DNA from: an uncultured Eubacteriales bacterium
GTDB lineage: Bacteria; Bacillota; Clostridia; Christensenellales; Aristaeellaceae
Assembly: GCA_902795275.1 (NCBI GenBank)
Contig: CADBKQ010000013.1
Coordinates: 1-64,000 of the forward strand
Length of the DNA: 64,000 nt
Reading direction: 5' to 3'
Shown here: positions 8,174-17,413 of the stretch, one piece after another
Numbering within the stretch: the stretch's first letter is position 1
Layout of the letters: every line of letters begins with the position of its first letter
Notes under the pieces: generated by a model
The model's input: only the letters and a program-made list of their open reading frames with translations
Database searches by the model: none
What the model was told of the DNA's origin: nothing
Program-made: the position numbers and the translations under genes

Positions 8174-9675
8174 GTACTGGTTTGCGTGGGCTGAAAAGCG
8201 GCACGGACGTGCGCGGCAGGGCGCTGGGTGATGACGCTCCTTTGACGGCGGCGGTGGCTGCCCGGATCGGGGGAGCGTTCGTAGCCTGGCTGAAGGAACG
8301 GGGGGTGGATAATCCCCGGGTCGCCCTGGGCCGCGATTCCCGCGTCACGGGCGAAATGCTGCTGGATGCCTGCGCGGAGGGCTGCATGAAGGCGGGAGCG
8401 CAGGTGGAAACCTATGGCATGTGCACCACCCCGGCCATGTATATGAGCCTGATTACCGAGGGCTACGGCTGCGACGGTTCCGTGATGATCACCGCCAGCC
8501 ATCACCCCTATGACCGCAACGGCCTGAAATTTTTCACCAAAGACGGCGGCATCGACAGCCATGACCTGGACGCCATCCTGGACATTGCCGAGAGCGACGC
8601 GCCCCTGTCCGGCGGTTCGTCCCCCATCGTGAAGCGGGATTTCCTGCCGGTCTACTGCGAGCAGCTCAAGGAGCGCGTGCGCCAGGGCCTGGACACCGAC
8701 GTGCAGAAGCCCCTGCTGGGCCTGCATGTGGTGGTGGACGCGGGCAACGGCGCGGGCGGCTTCTACGCGGGCCTGCTGGAAGACCTGGGCGCGTGGGTGG
8801 AGGGCAGCCAGTTCCTGGAGCCGGACGGCATGTTCCCCAACCATATCCCCAACCCGGAGAACGAACAGGCCATGCAGTCCGTCAGCGCCGCTGTGGTGAA
8901 GGCCGGGGCCGACCTGGGCGTGATCTTCGACACGGACTGCGACCGCGCCGCCATCGTGGACAGGAACGGCCGGGAAATCAACCGCAACAAGCTGATCGCC
9001 CTGATCTCCGCCGTGCTGCTGGACAAGCAGCCGGGTCTGACCATCGTGACCGACAGCGTGACTTCCTCCGGCCTGGCCCAGTTCATCATGGAATGGGGCG
9101 GCGAGCATTACCGCTACAAGCGGGGCTACCGCAACGTGATCGACGAGGCCAAGCGCCTGAACGAAGCGGGCCTCAACTGCCCCCTGGCGATTGAAACCAG
9201 CGGCCACGCCGCCCTGCGGGAAAACCATTTCCTGGACGACGGCATGTACTTGGTCACGGTGCTCATCTGCGAAGCCATGCGCTTAAAGCAGGAGGGCAAG
9301 GAACTGACCGATCTGATCGCCGATCTCCGGGAGCCGGTGGAGAGCGCTGAAATCCGCCTGGACATCACCGCCGAGGACTTCCGCGCCGCCGGCAGGCTGG
9401 CGATTGAAAAGGTGATGGATCACGCCGCCTTTGCCCCGGGCTGGCACATTGCCCCCGACAACCGGGAGGGCGTGCGCATCAACTTCGACCTGGAGGGCCT
9501 CAACGACGGCTGGTTCCTGCTGCGGCTCTCCGTCCATGACCCGGTGCTGCCCCTGAACATCGAAAGCGACGTGAAGGGCGGCGTCAAGCACATGGCCGAA
9601 GCCCTCTACGCCGTGCTGGACGGAGCGGAGGGGATTGACTTGGGGAAACTCAGGGACTTTATTGAAACAAAGTAA
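8170..9675 (+). CDS. Phosphomannomutase/phosphoglucomutase
   Basis: An alpha-D-phosphohexomutase of 501 residues that moves phosphate between C6 and C1 of glucose or mannose, feeding nucleotide-sugar and cell-surface synthesis. The phosphoserine loop is TASHHPYDRNGLKF with Ser about residue 110; the magnesium loop is FDTDCDRAA (about 253-261); the sugar-binding loop is ETSGHAALREN; the C-terminal phosphate-binding domain follows. The start overlaps the DUF2461 stop by 4 bp. A second, differently built hexomutase is at 53734-55413; this one resembles the PMM/PGM (ManB/AlgC-like) branch. Substrate preference cannot be fixed from sequence. Confidence 0.92.
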   Translation: MSTGLRGLKSGTDVRGRALGDDAPLTAAVAARIGGAFVAWLKERGVDNPRVALGRDSRVTGEMLLDACAEGCMKAGAQVETYGMCTTPAMYMSLITEGYGCDGSVMITASHHPYDRNGLKFFTKDGGIDSHDLDAILDIAESDAPLSGGSSPIVKRDFLPVYCEQLKERVRQGLDTDVQKPLLGLHVVVDAGNGAGGFYAGLLEDLGAWVEGSQFLEPDGMFPNHIPNPENEQAMQSVSAAVVKAGADLGVIFDTDCDRAAIVDRNGREINRNKLIALISAVLLDKQPGLTIVTDSVTSSGLAQFIMEWGGEHYRYKRGYRNVIDEAKRLNEAGLNCPLAIETSGHAALRENHFLDDGMYLVTVLICEAMRLKQEGKELTDLIADLREPVESAEIRLDITAEDFRAAGRLAIEKVMDHAAFAPGWHIAPDNREGVRINFDLEGLNDGWFLLRLSVHDPVLPLNIESDVKGGVKHMAEALYAVLDGAEGIDLGKLRDFIETK

Positions 9676-9677
9676 AT

Positions 9678-9787
9678 AGCCTTCCCCTTGAGGGGAAGGT
9701 GGCGCGCAGCGCCGGATGAGGTGTTAAAGCATTCCACCTCATCAGTCACGCTTCGCGTGACAGCTTCCCCTCAAGGGGAAGCCTTTT
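9678..9787. repeat. Palindromic repeat family G, copy 1 (CTTCCCCTTGAGGGGAAG)
   Basis: Immediately after the phosphohexomutase stop. Outer arms CCTTCCCCTTGAGGGGAAGG and its counterpart enclose inner inverted repeats GGATGAGGTG/CACCTCATC and GTCACGCTTCGCGTGAC. It shares its ends and the ATGAGGTG inner motif with 18895-19117. It may act as a bidirectional terminator. Confidence 0.8.
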
Positions 9788-9845
9788 GGCTGAATTCCTT
9801 ACACGAACAATATTTTTACATTAGAAAACGGGAGGGCTGATCACC

Positions 9846-11822
9846 ATGGACATCCGTCAAACCACCATCAACAACATCCGAACCCTGGCCGCCGACACCG
9901 TGCAGAAGGCCAAGAGCGGGCATCCCGGCGCGCCGATGGGCATGGCCCCCATGGCCTACGCCGTGTGGATGAACCAGATGAAGCACAACCCCAAGGACCC
10001 CACCTGGCCCGACCGTGACCGCTTCGTGCTGTCCAGCGGCCATGCCAGCTCCCTGATCTACTGCCTGCTGCATCTGACCGGCTACGGCCTGACGATGGAC
10101 GACATGAAGCAGTTCCGTCAGTGGGGCAGCAAGACCCCCGGCCATCCCGAGTACCGCCACACCGTGGGCGTGGAAACCACCACCGGCCCCCTGGGCCAGG
10201 GCGTGGCCAACGCCGTGGGCTTCGCCATCGCGGAAACCATGCTGGCCGCCCACTTTAACCGCCCCAATTATCCCATCGTGGATCACCGGGTGTACGCCTT
10301 CTGCGGCGACGGCTGCATGATGGAAGGCATCGCCAGCGAAGCCTGCTCCCTGGCTGGGACGCTCAAGCTGGGCAAGCTGACCCTGCTGTATGACGACAAC
10401 GAAATCTCCATCGAAGGCAACACCGACATCGCCTTCCGGGAGAACGTGCCCGCCCGCTTTGAAGCCTACGGCTGGCAGGTCATCCGGTTGGCTGACGGCA
10501 ACGACGTGGACGCCATCATCGCCGCCATCGAAGAAGGCAAGAAGGACGAACGGCCCACCCTGATCGTCTGCCCCACCAAGATCGGCTTCGGCTGCCCCGC
10601 CAAGGAAGGCAAGTCCTCCGCCCACGGCGAACCTCTGGGCCCGGAAAACGTGGCGGCGACCAAGCAGAACCTGGGCATGCCTGCGGACGATTTCTGCGTG
10701 CTGCCCGAGGTGTACGAGCATGTCCACGCCCAGATGGAAAAGAACGAGAAGGCCGAAGCGGAATGGAACGAACTGTTCGTGAACTACTGCAAGGCCTATC
10801 CCGAGCTGGCCGAGGAATGGGAAGACTGGCACAGCGCCGAGCTGCCCGACGAAGTGGCGCTGAACGACGCGCTCTGGCAGTGGGGCGATAAGATGGCGAC
10901 CCGCGCCACCTCCGGCGAAATGATCAACCGGCTGGCCAAGCTGCTCCCCAACCTGGTTGGCGGCAGCGCCGACCTGGCCCCCTCCAACAAGACCAACATC
11001 AAGGACGGCGGCGACTACTCCGCCGAGAACCGGGCGGGCCGTAACCTGCACTTCGGCGTGCGCGAACACGCCATGGCGGCCATCTGCAACGCCATCGCCC
11101 TCCACGGCGGCCTGCGCGTCTTCTGCGGCACCTTCTTCGTGTTCAGCGACTATATGAAGCACGCCATGCGCATGAGCGCCATCATGAAGCTGCCCGTCAC
11201 CTTCGTGCTGACCCACGACTCCATCGGCGTGGGCGAGGACGGCGCCACCCACGAGCCCATTGAACAGCTGGCCGGCCTGCGCGCCATCCCCGATATGCAG
11301 GTGTTCCGTCCCGCCGACGGCAAGGAAACCACCGCCGCCTGGCTCACCGCCCTGACCTCCGGCCTGCCCACCTGCCTGGTGCTCACCCGTCAAAATCTGC
11401 CCCAGTACGAGAACAGCGGCTGCGAAGCCATGAAGGGCGGCTACATCCTGGCCGACTCCGACAAGGAGACCCCCGACGTGCTGCTGATGGCCAGCGGCTC
11501 CGAGGTGGAGCAGATGATGGGCGCGAAGGAAGAACTGAAAAAGGACGGCATCGACGCCCGCGTCATCTCCATGCCCTGCATGGAAATCTTCCTCAGGCAG
11601 CCCAAGGAATACCAGGATAAGGTCATCCCGCCCTGCGTCCGCGCCCGCGTCGCCATGGAAGCCGGCGTCACCATGCCCTGGTACCGCTTTACCGGCCTGG
11701 ATGGCCAGGTGATCGGCATCGACCACTACGGCGCTTCCGCTCCCTACGCCGTCCTGTTCAAGGAATTCGGCTTCACTGTGGACAACGCCGTGAAGGCCGC
11801 GAAGGAAGTTGTGGGGAAATAA
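9846..11822 (+). CDS. tkt: Transketolase
   Basis: Transketolase transfers two-carbon units between ketose and aldose phosphates in the pentose phosphate pathway, using thiamine diphosphate and a divalent cation. The full-length 658-residue protein shows [16 protein letters not shown] near the N terminus, the ThDP motif GDGCMMEG ending in DDNEISIEG (about 155-185), [18 protein letters not shown] with the catalytic Glu (about 406) and [22 protein letters not shown] precedes the ATG. It is monocistronic, with a hairpin terminator after it. This is the single-chain form, not the split transketolase common in some Clostridia. Confidence 0.97.
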   Translation: MDIRQTTINNIRTLAADTVQKAKSGHPGAPMGMAPMAYAVWMNQMKHNPKDPTWPDRDRFVLSSGHASSLIYCLLHLTGYGLTMDDMKQFRQWGSKTPGHPEYRHTVGVETTTGPLGQGVANAVGFAIAETMLAAHFNRPNYPIVDHRVYAFCGDGCMMEGIASEACSLAGTLKLGKLTLLYDDNEISIEGNTDIAFRENVPARFEAYGWQVIRLADGNDVDAIIAAIEEGKKDERPTLIVCPTKIGFGCPAKEGKSSAHGEPLGPENVAATKQNLGMPADDFCVLPEVYEHVHAQMEKNEKAEAEWNELFVNYCKAYPELAEEWEDWHSAELPDEVALNDALWQWGDKMATRATSGEMINRLAKLLPNLVGGSADLAPSNKTNIKDGGDYSAENRAGRNLHFGVREHAMAAICNAIALHGGLRVFCGTFFVFSDYMKHAMRMSAIMKLPVTFVLTHDSIGVGEDGATHEPIEQLAGLRAIPDMQVFRPADGKETTAAWLTALTSGLPTCLVLTRQNLPQYENSGCEAMKGGYILADSDKETPDVLLMASGSEVEQMMGAKEELKKDGIDARVISMPCMEIFLRQPKEYQDKVIPPCVRARVAMEAGVTMPWYRFTGLDGQVIGIDHYGASAPYAVLFKEFGFTVDNAVKAAKEVVGK

Positions 11823-11836
11823 TCTTTTAATATAGC

Positions 11837-11873
11837 AATCAGCCTGGGACGGTTTTCGTTCCAGGCTGATTTA
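11837..11873 (+). terminator. Terminator after tkt
   Basis: A near-perfect hairpin AATCAGCCTGGGAC / GTTCCAGGCTGATT followed by a T-rich stretch, 15 bp after the stop. Confidence 0.75.
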
Positions 11874-11926
11874 TACAAGGAGACGAAAAAGGAATCCATG
11901 CATTATATCTGAATGAGGTGGAAAGG

Positions 11927-12136
11927 ATGCGGGAAGAATACGATTTTTCCAGTGCAAGGCCGAATCCTTATGTGAAGAAGCTAAAGACACAGGTGACAAT
12001 CAATCTGGATACCGCGACGGTGGAATATTTCAAAAGCCAAGCCATGTCCAGCGGTATTCCATATCAGACATTGATCAATCTCTACCTGAAAGACTGTGTG
12101 CAAAATAACAGGCAATTGCGTGTATCATGGAATTGA
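11927..12136 (+). CDS. Orphan BrnA/CopG-like antitoxin
   Basis: This 69-residue protein resembles BrnA-type antitoxins, ribbon-helix-helix DNA-binding proteins that neutralise BrnT RNases. Visible features are the N-terminal YDFSSARPNPYVKKLK, the beta-strand/helix KTQVTINLDTATVEYFKSQA and GIPYQTLINLYLKDC. A GAGGTGG site supports the ATG at 11927 (a GTG 9 nt earlier is in frame). BrnT normally lies just upstream, but the 104 bp between tkt and this gene hold no toxin frame, so it is an orphan. A broken acetyltransferase follows, suggesting a decaying island. It could now serve as a stand-alone repressor. Confidence 0.75.
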   Translation: MREEYDFSSARPNPYVKKLKTQVTINLDTATVEYFKSQAMSSGIPYQTLINLYLKDCVQNNRQLRVSWN

Positions 12137-12170
12137 TTCACAATAAAAATGGAGCAAGCAGAATCCAATA

Positions 12171-12338
12171 ATCGAACGAATCAAACCAGCCGACTGCCGG
12201 GACGCGGCGGCGTTATGGCCGGAGGCGGGCCCGGACGGGCTGGAACAGGAATTTGAAGCCTTGGCGCAGAGCCCGGAAGCGGCATTATTTGTTTATCGGG
12301 AAAATGAGCGGAACGTCTGCTTTGCCAGGAAGCCGTGA
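12171..12338 (+). pseudogene. Truncated GNAT acetyltransferase remnant
   Basis: The frame from 12171 reads IKPADCRDAAALWPE, LEQEFEALAQSPEAALFVY and stops after CFARKP at 12338. This resembles the first 50 or so residues of an aminoglycoside 6'-acetyltransferase-like GNAT domain. It has no start codon with a ribosome site and lacks the acetyl-CoA-binding motif, so it is a broken gene. With the orphan antitoxin it accounts for the otherwise empty 370 bp before livJ. Confidence 0.6.
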
Positions 12339-12399
12339 GAATTCCGATCAAAATCTTCATTTTCTCCCGAAAAATACAGGGAAAAGACACTGCTCCCCC

Positions 12400-12428
12400 T
12401 TGCTCTTGCAGGGGTTTTTTCTTATAAT
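12400..12428 (+). promoter_or_regulatory. Promoter for livJ overlapping a hairpin
   Basis: TTGCTC (12400-12405), 17 nt, TATAAT (12423-12428). A CCCCTTGC/GCAGGGG hairpin with a following T-run (12395-12422) overlaps the spacer and may terminate read-through from upstream. Confidence 0.55.
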
Positions 12429-12506
12429 GTGATGTATCCGATTTCCCCGGGAGAAAACGTTCGCGTTTTTTTCCGCCGAAACTTTTTTGCAAGGAGGAAA
12501 TTTGTT

Positions 12507-13634
12507 ATGAAGAAACTGGTTGCTCTTATGATGGCGATTGCCATGCTGCTGAGCGTCGCGTCCGCCGTGGCGGAAGAGGCGATTACTTTGAAGATCGCCC
12601 ATATCGGCCCCACCACCGGCGCGGCGGCCCTGTACGGCCTGGCCACCCTGCACGGCGCGGAAGTCGCCGTGGAAGAAGTGAACGCGGCGGGCGGCAAGTA
12701 CAAGATTGAACTGATCAACGAAGACGACGAACACAACGTGGAAAAGGTCATCAACGCCTACAACGCCGCTTTGGACGCCGGCGCGCAGATGATTCTGGGC
12801 TCCACCACCTCCAAGCCCTGTGAAGCCGCGGGCGCTCAGGGCTATGTGGACCGCGTGTTCTTCCTGACCCCCTCCGCCTCCTCCACCGCCGTCATCGAGG
12901 ACAAGGACAACGTGTTCCAGATCTGCTTCACCGACCCCAACCAGGGCAAGGCTTCCGCGCAGTACATCGCGGAGCACAAGCTGGGTACCAAGGTCGCCGT
13001 GATCTACAACAACGCTGACGTGTACTCCACCGGCATCCGCGACACCTTCGTGGAAGAAGGCAAGGCCCTGGGCCTGGAAATCGTTTCCGAAACCACCTTC
13101 ACCGATGAAACCACCGACTTTACCGTCCAGGTGGCCGACGCCCAGAACGCGGGCGCGGAAATCGTGTTCCTGCCCATCTACTACACCCCCGCTTCCCTGA
13201 TCCTCAAGACCGCCGCGGACAAGGCCTTCAAGCCCATCTTCTTCGGCGTGGACGGCATGGACGGCATCCTGAGCGTGGAAGGCTTCGACACCAGCCTGGC
13301 CGAGGGCGTCATGCTGCTGACCCCCTTCGTGGCCACCTCCACCGATGAAAAGGTGGTCAACTTCGTCACCAAGTATCAGGCCGCTTATAACGAGATCCCG
13401 ATCCAGTTCGCGGCGGACGCCTATGACGGCATTTACATCCTGATCGCCGCCGCCGAAAAGGCCGGCATCACCAGCGACATGAGCGCTGAGGAAGCCTGCG
13501 ACCTGCTGATCGCCGCCATCCAGGAAATCACCGTGGACGGCATCACCGGTTCCATGACCTGGGACGCCTCCGGCGCCGTCACCAAGACGCCTATGGCCGC
13601 CACCATCGTCAACGGCGAATACGTGTTTGAATAA
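12507..13634 (+). CDS. livJ: Branched-chain amino acid ABC transporter, substrate-binding protein
   Basis: The extracellular receptor of a LIV-type importer (375 residues). A signal peptide (MKKLVALMMAIAMLLSVASA) is followed by the mature KIAHIGPTTGAAALYGLATLHGAEVAVEEVNAAGG-type fold typical of the Leu/Ile/Val-binding family. No lipobox cysteine is visible, which is unusual for a Firmicute binding protein and leaves membrane attachment unexplained. The start at 12507 follows AAGGAGGAAATTTGTT; the longer frame is not used. It is the first gene of livJHMGF but is separated from livH by a terminator and a repeat, so more receptor than permease is probably made. The ligand could be another amino acid or amide. 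Confidence 0.93.
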   Translation: MKKLVALMMAIAMLLSVASAVAEEAITLKIAHIGPTTGAAALYGLATLHGAEVAVEEVNAAGGKYKIELINEDDEHNVEKVINAYNAALDAGAQMILGSTTSKPCEAAGAQGYVDRVFFLTPSASSTAVIEDKDNVFQICFTDPNQGKASAQYIAEHKLGTKVAVIYNNADVYSTGIRDTFVEEGKALGLEIVSETTFTDETTDFTVQVADAQNAGAEIVFLPIYYTPASLILKTAADKAFKPIFFGVDGMDGILSVEGFDTSLAEGVMLLTPFVATSTDEKVVNFVTKYQAAYNEIPIQFAADAYDGIYILIAAAEKAGITSDMSAEEACDLLIAAIQEITVDGITGSMTWDASGAVTKTPMAATIVNGEYVFE

Positions 13635-13667
13635 TTCCAACCGCGCAAGGATTCATTCCGTTTTGTG

Positions 13668-13712
13668 AATGAAAGCGGGCTGGCCCAGTCTTTTGGGCCA
13701 GTCCCGCGTTTT
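13668..13712 (+). terminator. Terminator/attenuator between livJ and livH
   Basis: GCGGGCTGGCCCAGTC / GGGCCAGTCCCGC stem followed by GTTTTCGTTT, 33 bp after the livJ stop. Partial read-through would set the ratio of receptor to permease. Confidence 0.8.
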
Positions 13713-13774
13713 CGTTTAATTGGTGAACATTTTCTGCTCACATTGAACACTTGTCAATATGGCATACTTCCCCT

Positions 13775-13845
13775 TATGGCTTTCTCGGAAGGGGGTCTGG
13801 GGGGAACCGCTCTTTGACCTTCAAAGAGCGGTTCCCCCCAGAAAA
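13775..13845. repeat. Palindromic repeat family F, copy 1 (GGGGGGAACCGCTCTTTG)
   Basis: TATGGCTTTCTCGGAAGGGG leads into a perfect inverted repeat (GGGGGGAACCGCTCTTTGA / TCAAAGAGCGGTTCCCCCC) with a three-base loop. The same leader and stem recur at 20781-20850, 22183-22346, 22427-22483, 31755-31824 and 42601-42740. Confidence 0.9.
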
Positions 13846-13869
13846 ACACACACTGGGGGATGCGGCAAC

Positions 13870-14748
13870 ATGATTTTTCTGGACAACCTGATGAACGGGC
13901 TCAGCCTTGGCAGCATTTACGCCATCATTGCCCTGGGCTATACGATGGTGTACGGCATCGCCAAGATGCTGAACTTCGCCCACGGCGACATTATCATGGT
14001 GGGCGCGTATATCGCGTTCTGCGGCTTGCAGTACTGGGGCCTGCCGCCCATCGTGGCAATCCTCGCGGCGATGGTGGTTTGCACCATTTTGGGCATCACC
14101 ATCGAGGGCCTGGCCTACCGCCCGCTGCGGCAGGCGGCGAGCCTGGCCGTGCTGATCACCGCCATCGGCATGAGCTACCTGCTGCAAAATATCGCGCTGA
14201 TGATCTGGGGGGCCAATCCCAAATCCTTCCCCCGCACGTTCATCAACAGCTCCATCCTGCACATCGGCGGGCTGAATATTGCAAGCGCCACCATCTATAC
14301 CATCCTGGCCAACGTGGTCATCATGATCGCGCTGACGCTGTTCACCGCCAAGACCAAGATGGGCAAGGCCATGCGCTGCGTCAGCGAGGACCGGGGCGCG
14401 GCGGAACTGATGGGCATCAACGTGAACCGCACGATCTCCGTGACCTTCGCCATCGGCTCCGCCCTGGCGGCAATTGCGGGGGTGCTGCTGTGCTCCTCTT
14501 ATCCCATCTTGCAGCCCACCACCGGCTCCATGCCGGGCATCAAGGCGTTTACCGCAGCGGTGTTCGGCGGCATCGGCTCCATTCCCGGGGCCATGCTGGG
14601 CGGCGTGCTGCTGGGCGTGATCGAGATTTTCGGCAAGGCTTACATTTCCACGGAACTCGGCGACGCCATCGTGTTCGCCGTGCTGATCGTGGTGCTGCTG
14701 GTGAAGCCCTCCGGCCTGCTGGGCAAGCCGGTCAGAGAGAAGGTGTGA
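13870..14748 (+). CDS. livH: Branched-chain amino acid ABC transporter permease LivH
   Basis: An inner-membrane permease of 292 residues with about eight membrane helices. The conserved opening NGLSLGSIYAIIALGYTMVYG and MLNFAHGDIIMVGAY and the EAA-like loop RCVSEDRGAAELMGINVNR identify LivH. I choose the ATG at 13870; the longer frame starts inside the upstream repeat. A purine-rich GGGGGAT is the likely ribosome site. LivM follows after 4 bp, so the two are co-translated and form the transmembrane heterodimer. Confidence 0.95.
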   Translation: MIFLDNLMNGLSLGSIYAIIALGYTMVYGIAKMLNFAHGDIIMVGAYIAFCGLQYWGLPPIVAILAAMVVCTILGITIEGLAYRPLRQAASLAVLITAIGMSYLLQNIALMIWGANPKSFPRTFINSSILHIGGLNIASATIYTILANVVIMIALTLFTAKTKMGKAMRCVSEDRGAAELMGINVNRTISVTFAIGSALAAIAGVLLCSSYPILQPTTGSMPGIKAFTAAVFGGIGSIPGAMLGGVLLGVIEIFGKAYISTELGDAIVFAVLIVVLLVKPSGLLGKPVREKV

Positions 14749-14752
14749 CGGG

Positions 14753-15820
14753 ATGAAAATGACAAAAGCCAAGCGCAACAAGCTCATTTACAACATCGTC
14801 ACCTTCGCGCTGGTGATCGGGGCGTTCCTCATCCTGCAATCCATGATCGCCAACAAAACCATCACCCGCTCGCTCAAGGGCCAGCTGGTGCCCATCTGCT
14901 GCTGGATCGTGATGGCGGTGTCCCTGAACCTGGTCATCGGCATTTCAGGCGAACTGTCCCTGGGCCACGCCGGGTTCATGAGCGTGGGCGCGTACACCGG
15001 CGCGGTGGTCAGCGGTTTGCTCATCAACGTATATGACATCCAGGACGCCACCCTGCGTCTGGTGGTCGCCATTGTCGCGGGCGGGCTGCTGTCCGGCATT
15101 GTGGGCGCATTGATCGGCATTCCCGTGCTGCGCCTGCGAGGCGACTACTTAGCCATCGTGACCCTGGCCTTCGGCGAAATCATCCGCAACTTAGTCAACG
15201 TGCTGTATATCGGCACCGGCGACGGGCGGCTGTACGCTTCCTTCCTGAACAAGAAGCTGCCCGAGGGCGTGACCATGCTGGTGGACGGGGCCAAGGGCGC
15301 GGTGAAAATCAAGCCCATTTCCACGTTTACCGCCGGGTTCATCCTGGTGCTGATCACGCTGGTGGTGGTGCTGAACCTGGTCAATTCCCGCGCGGGCCGC
15401 GCCATCAAGGCCTGTCGCGACAACCGCATCGCTGCGGAATCCATGGGCGTGAACGTGACCAAGTACAAGATGATGGCTTTCGTCACCGCCGCCGTGCTGG
15501 CGGGCATGGCCGGGGCGCTGTACGGGCTGAACTCCTCCACCGTGGTGCCGACGCAGTTCACGTTCAACCAGAGTATCAACGTGCTGGTGTTCGTGGTGCT
15601 GGGCGGCCTGGGCAATGTTCTTGGCAGCGTCATTTCCGCTACCCTGCTGACCATCCTGCCCGAAATGCTCCGCGCCTTCGCGGATTACCGCATGCTGGTG
15701 TACGCGGTGGTGCTGATCCTGGTGATGATCTTCACCAACAATCCCACCATCCTGTCCTTCATGAAGCGGCTGATCGCGCCCTTCAAGCGGAAAGACGTGA
15801 CGGGAGGTGACGCGCAATGA
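14753..15820 (+). CDS. livM: Branched-chain amino acid ABC transporter permease LivM
   Basis: The second permease (355 residues), with about nine or ten membrane segments. ISGELSLGHAGFMSVGAYTGA, VLRLRGDYLAIVTLAFGEIIRNL and the cytoplasmic coupling loop AIKACRDNRIAAESMGVNVTKYK are LivM signatures. It carries a charged C-terminal tail. It overlaps livG by 4 bp (ATGA at 15817-15820), indicating coupled translation. Confidence 0.95.
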   Translation: MKMTKAKRNKLIYNIVTFALVIGAFLILQSMIANKTITRSLKGQLVPICCWIVMAVSLNLVIGISGELSLGHAGFMSVGAYTGAVVSGLLINVYDIQDATLRLVVAIVAGGLLSGIVGALIGIPVLRLRGDYLAIVTLAFGEIIRNLVNVLYIGTGDGRLYASFLNKKLPEGVTMLVDGAKGAVKIKPISTFTAGFILVLITLVVVLNLVNSRAGRAIKACRDNRIAAESMGVNVTKYKMMAFVTAAVLAGMAGALYGLNSSTVVPTQFTFNQSINVLVFVVLGGLGNVLGSVISATLLTILPEMLRAFADYRMLVYAVVLILVMIFTNNPTILSFMKRLIAPFKRKDVTGGDAQ

Positions 15821-16677
15821 GCCAGCAGAAGCATCATTCCACCACCAAGATGGTGCCCGTGCCGACCAATAGCATCGTGCCCGAACGCGACATCAACGAG
15901 ATCCCGGTGCTGGAAACTCGGCACCTGGGCATCGAGTTCGGCGGCCTGAAAGCCGTGGACGACTTTAACCTCACCATCGGCCGGACGGAAATCGCCGGGC
16001 TGATCGGCCCCAACGGCGCGGGCAAGACCACCATTTTCAATCTGATTACGAAGGTGTACGAGCCCACCAGCGGCGCTGTGCTGGTGAACGGGCGCGACCT
16101 GCACGGCCTGGACATCGCCCAGGCGTCCAAGCTGGGCATTGCCCGCACGTTCCAAAACATCCGTCTGTTCGACAACATGACGGTGGAGGAAAACGTGCGC
16201 ATCGGCCTGCACAACAACATCAAGTACGACATGTTCAGCGGCATCCTGCGTCTGCCCCGCTACTGGATCCAGGAGAACCGGCAGCACGAAAAAGCGCTGG
16301 AGCTGCTGCACATCTTCGGCATGGAGAACTTAGCCGACGAGCGGGCGGGCTCTCTCCCCTACGGCGTCCAGCGCAGGCTGGAAATCGTGCGCGCTTTGGC
16401 GACGAATCCCAAGCTGCTGCTGCTGGACGAACCCGCCGCGGGCATGAATCCCCGCGAGACGGAAGAACTGATGGAGAATATCGCCCGCATCCGCGACCAG
16501 TTCCAGATTGCCATCCTGCTCATCGAGCACGACATGAACCTGGTCATGGGCGTGTGCGAGGGCATCTGCGTGCTGAACTTCGGGCGCGTCATCGCCAAGG
16601 GCACCGCCAGCGAAATCCAGGCGAACCCCGTGGTCATCGAAGCCTATCTGGGCAAGAAGAAGGAGGGACAGGCATGA
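15817..16677 (+). CDS. livG: Branched-chain amino acid ABC transporter ATPase LivG
   Basis: A cytoplasmic ATPase of 286 residues. Walker A is GPNGAGKTTIF (about residue 65), Walker B is LLLLDEPAAGMNP and the switch His lies in LLIEHDMNLVMG. The signature loop reads PYGVQRRLEI, where LivG proteins usually have a YGxQRRLEI with Gln, a mild deviation. There is an N-terminal extension of about 30 residues before the first strand. It overlaps livM and livF by 4 bp each. Confidence 0.95.
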   Translation: MSQQKHHSTTKMVPVPTNSIVPERDINEIPVLETRHLGIEFGGLKAVDDFNLTIGRTEIAGLIGPNGAGKTTIFNLITKVYEPTSGAVLVNGRDLHGLDIAQASKLGIARTFQNIRLFDNMTVEENVRIGLHNNIKYDMFSGILRLPRYWIQENRQHEKALELLHIFGMENLADERAGSLPYGVQRRLEIVRALATNPKLLLLDEPAAGMNPRETEELMENIARIRDQFQIAILLIEHDMNLVMGVCEGICVLNFGRVIAKGTASEIQANPVVIEAYLGKKKEGQA

Positions 16678-17402
16678 GCGAAAACCAACAGGCATCCCCT
16701 CTTCTGAAGGTCAGCGACCTGCACGTGTACTACGGCGCCATCCACGCCATCAAGGGCATTTCCCTGGAAGTGTATGAAAACGAGATCGTGACCCTGATCG
16801 GTGCCAACGGCGCGGGCAAGTCTACGACCCTGAACACCATCGCCGGGCTGCTCAAGCCCCGGCAGGGCACGGTGGAACTGAAAGGTACGGTGCTCAACGG
16901 CCTGGGCGCCAGCAAGATCGTCCCCAAGGGCCTGAGCCTGTGTCCCGAAGGACGGCGCATTTTCCAGCAGATGACGGTGAAGGAAAACCTGGAAATGGGC
17001 GCGTACAGCCGCGACCCCGCCGAAATCCCCGCCTCCCTGGACGAAATGTTCCAGCGCTTCCCCCGCCTGAAAGAGCGCGAGAAGCAAATCGCCGGCACCC
17101 TGTCCGGCGGCGAACAGCAGATGCTGGCCATGGCGCGGGCGCTCATGTCCCGCCCCAGCCTGCTGATGCTGGACGAGCCGTCCATGGGCCTGGCCCCCAT
17201 CCTGGTGGAGCAAATCTTTGGCATTATCACCGAGCTGCACGCTTCCGGCGTGACCATCCTGCTGGTGGAGCAGAACGCCCAGATGGCCCTGACTGTTGCC
17301 GACCGGGCTTACGTGATGGAAACCGGCGTGATCACCATGCAGGGCCCTGCCCATGAGCTGCTGCATAACGACGCGGTGCAGAAAGCCTATCTCGGCTCGT
17401 AA
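16674..17402 (+). CDS. livF: Branched-chain amino acid ABC transporter ATPase LivF
   Basis: The second ATPase subunit (242 residues), pairing with LivG. Walker A is GANGAGKSTTLN, the signature is LSGGEQQMLAMARAL, and Walker B is LLMLDEPSMGLAP. The true start is the ATG at 16674 (MSENQQASPLLKV), overlapping the livG stop by 4 bp with GAAGGAGGG upstream; the longer frame to 16554 is an overlap artefact. It ends the operon and is followed by a large palindrome and a terminator. Confidence 0.95.
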   Translation: MSENQQASPLLKVSDLHVYYGAIHAIKGISLEVYENEIVTLIGANGAGKSTTLNTIAGLLKPRQGTVELKGTVLNGLGASKIVPKGLSLCPEGRRIFQQMTVKENLEMGAYSRDPAEIPASLDEMFQRFPRLKEREKQIAGTLSGGEQQMLAMARALMSRPSLLMLDEPSMGLAPILVEQIFGIITELHASGVTILLVEQNAQMALTVADRAYVMETGVITMQGPAHELLHNDAVQKAYLGS

Positions 17403-17413
17403 CCTCCCCTCTA

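Noticed and set aside
9816..11726. 636-codon minus-strand frame across tkt
   Set aside because: His/Gly/Val-rich translation typical of the antisense of a GC-rich gene; transketolase on the plus strand is unmistakable.
11823..11926. brnT toxin gene upstream of the BrnA-like antitoxin
   Set aside because: The 104-bp gap holds the tkt terminator and no open frame of adequate size.
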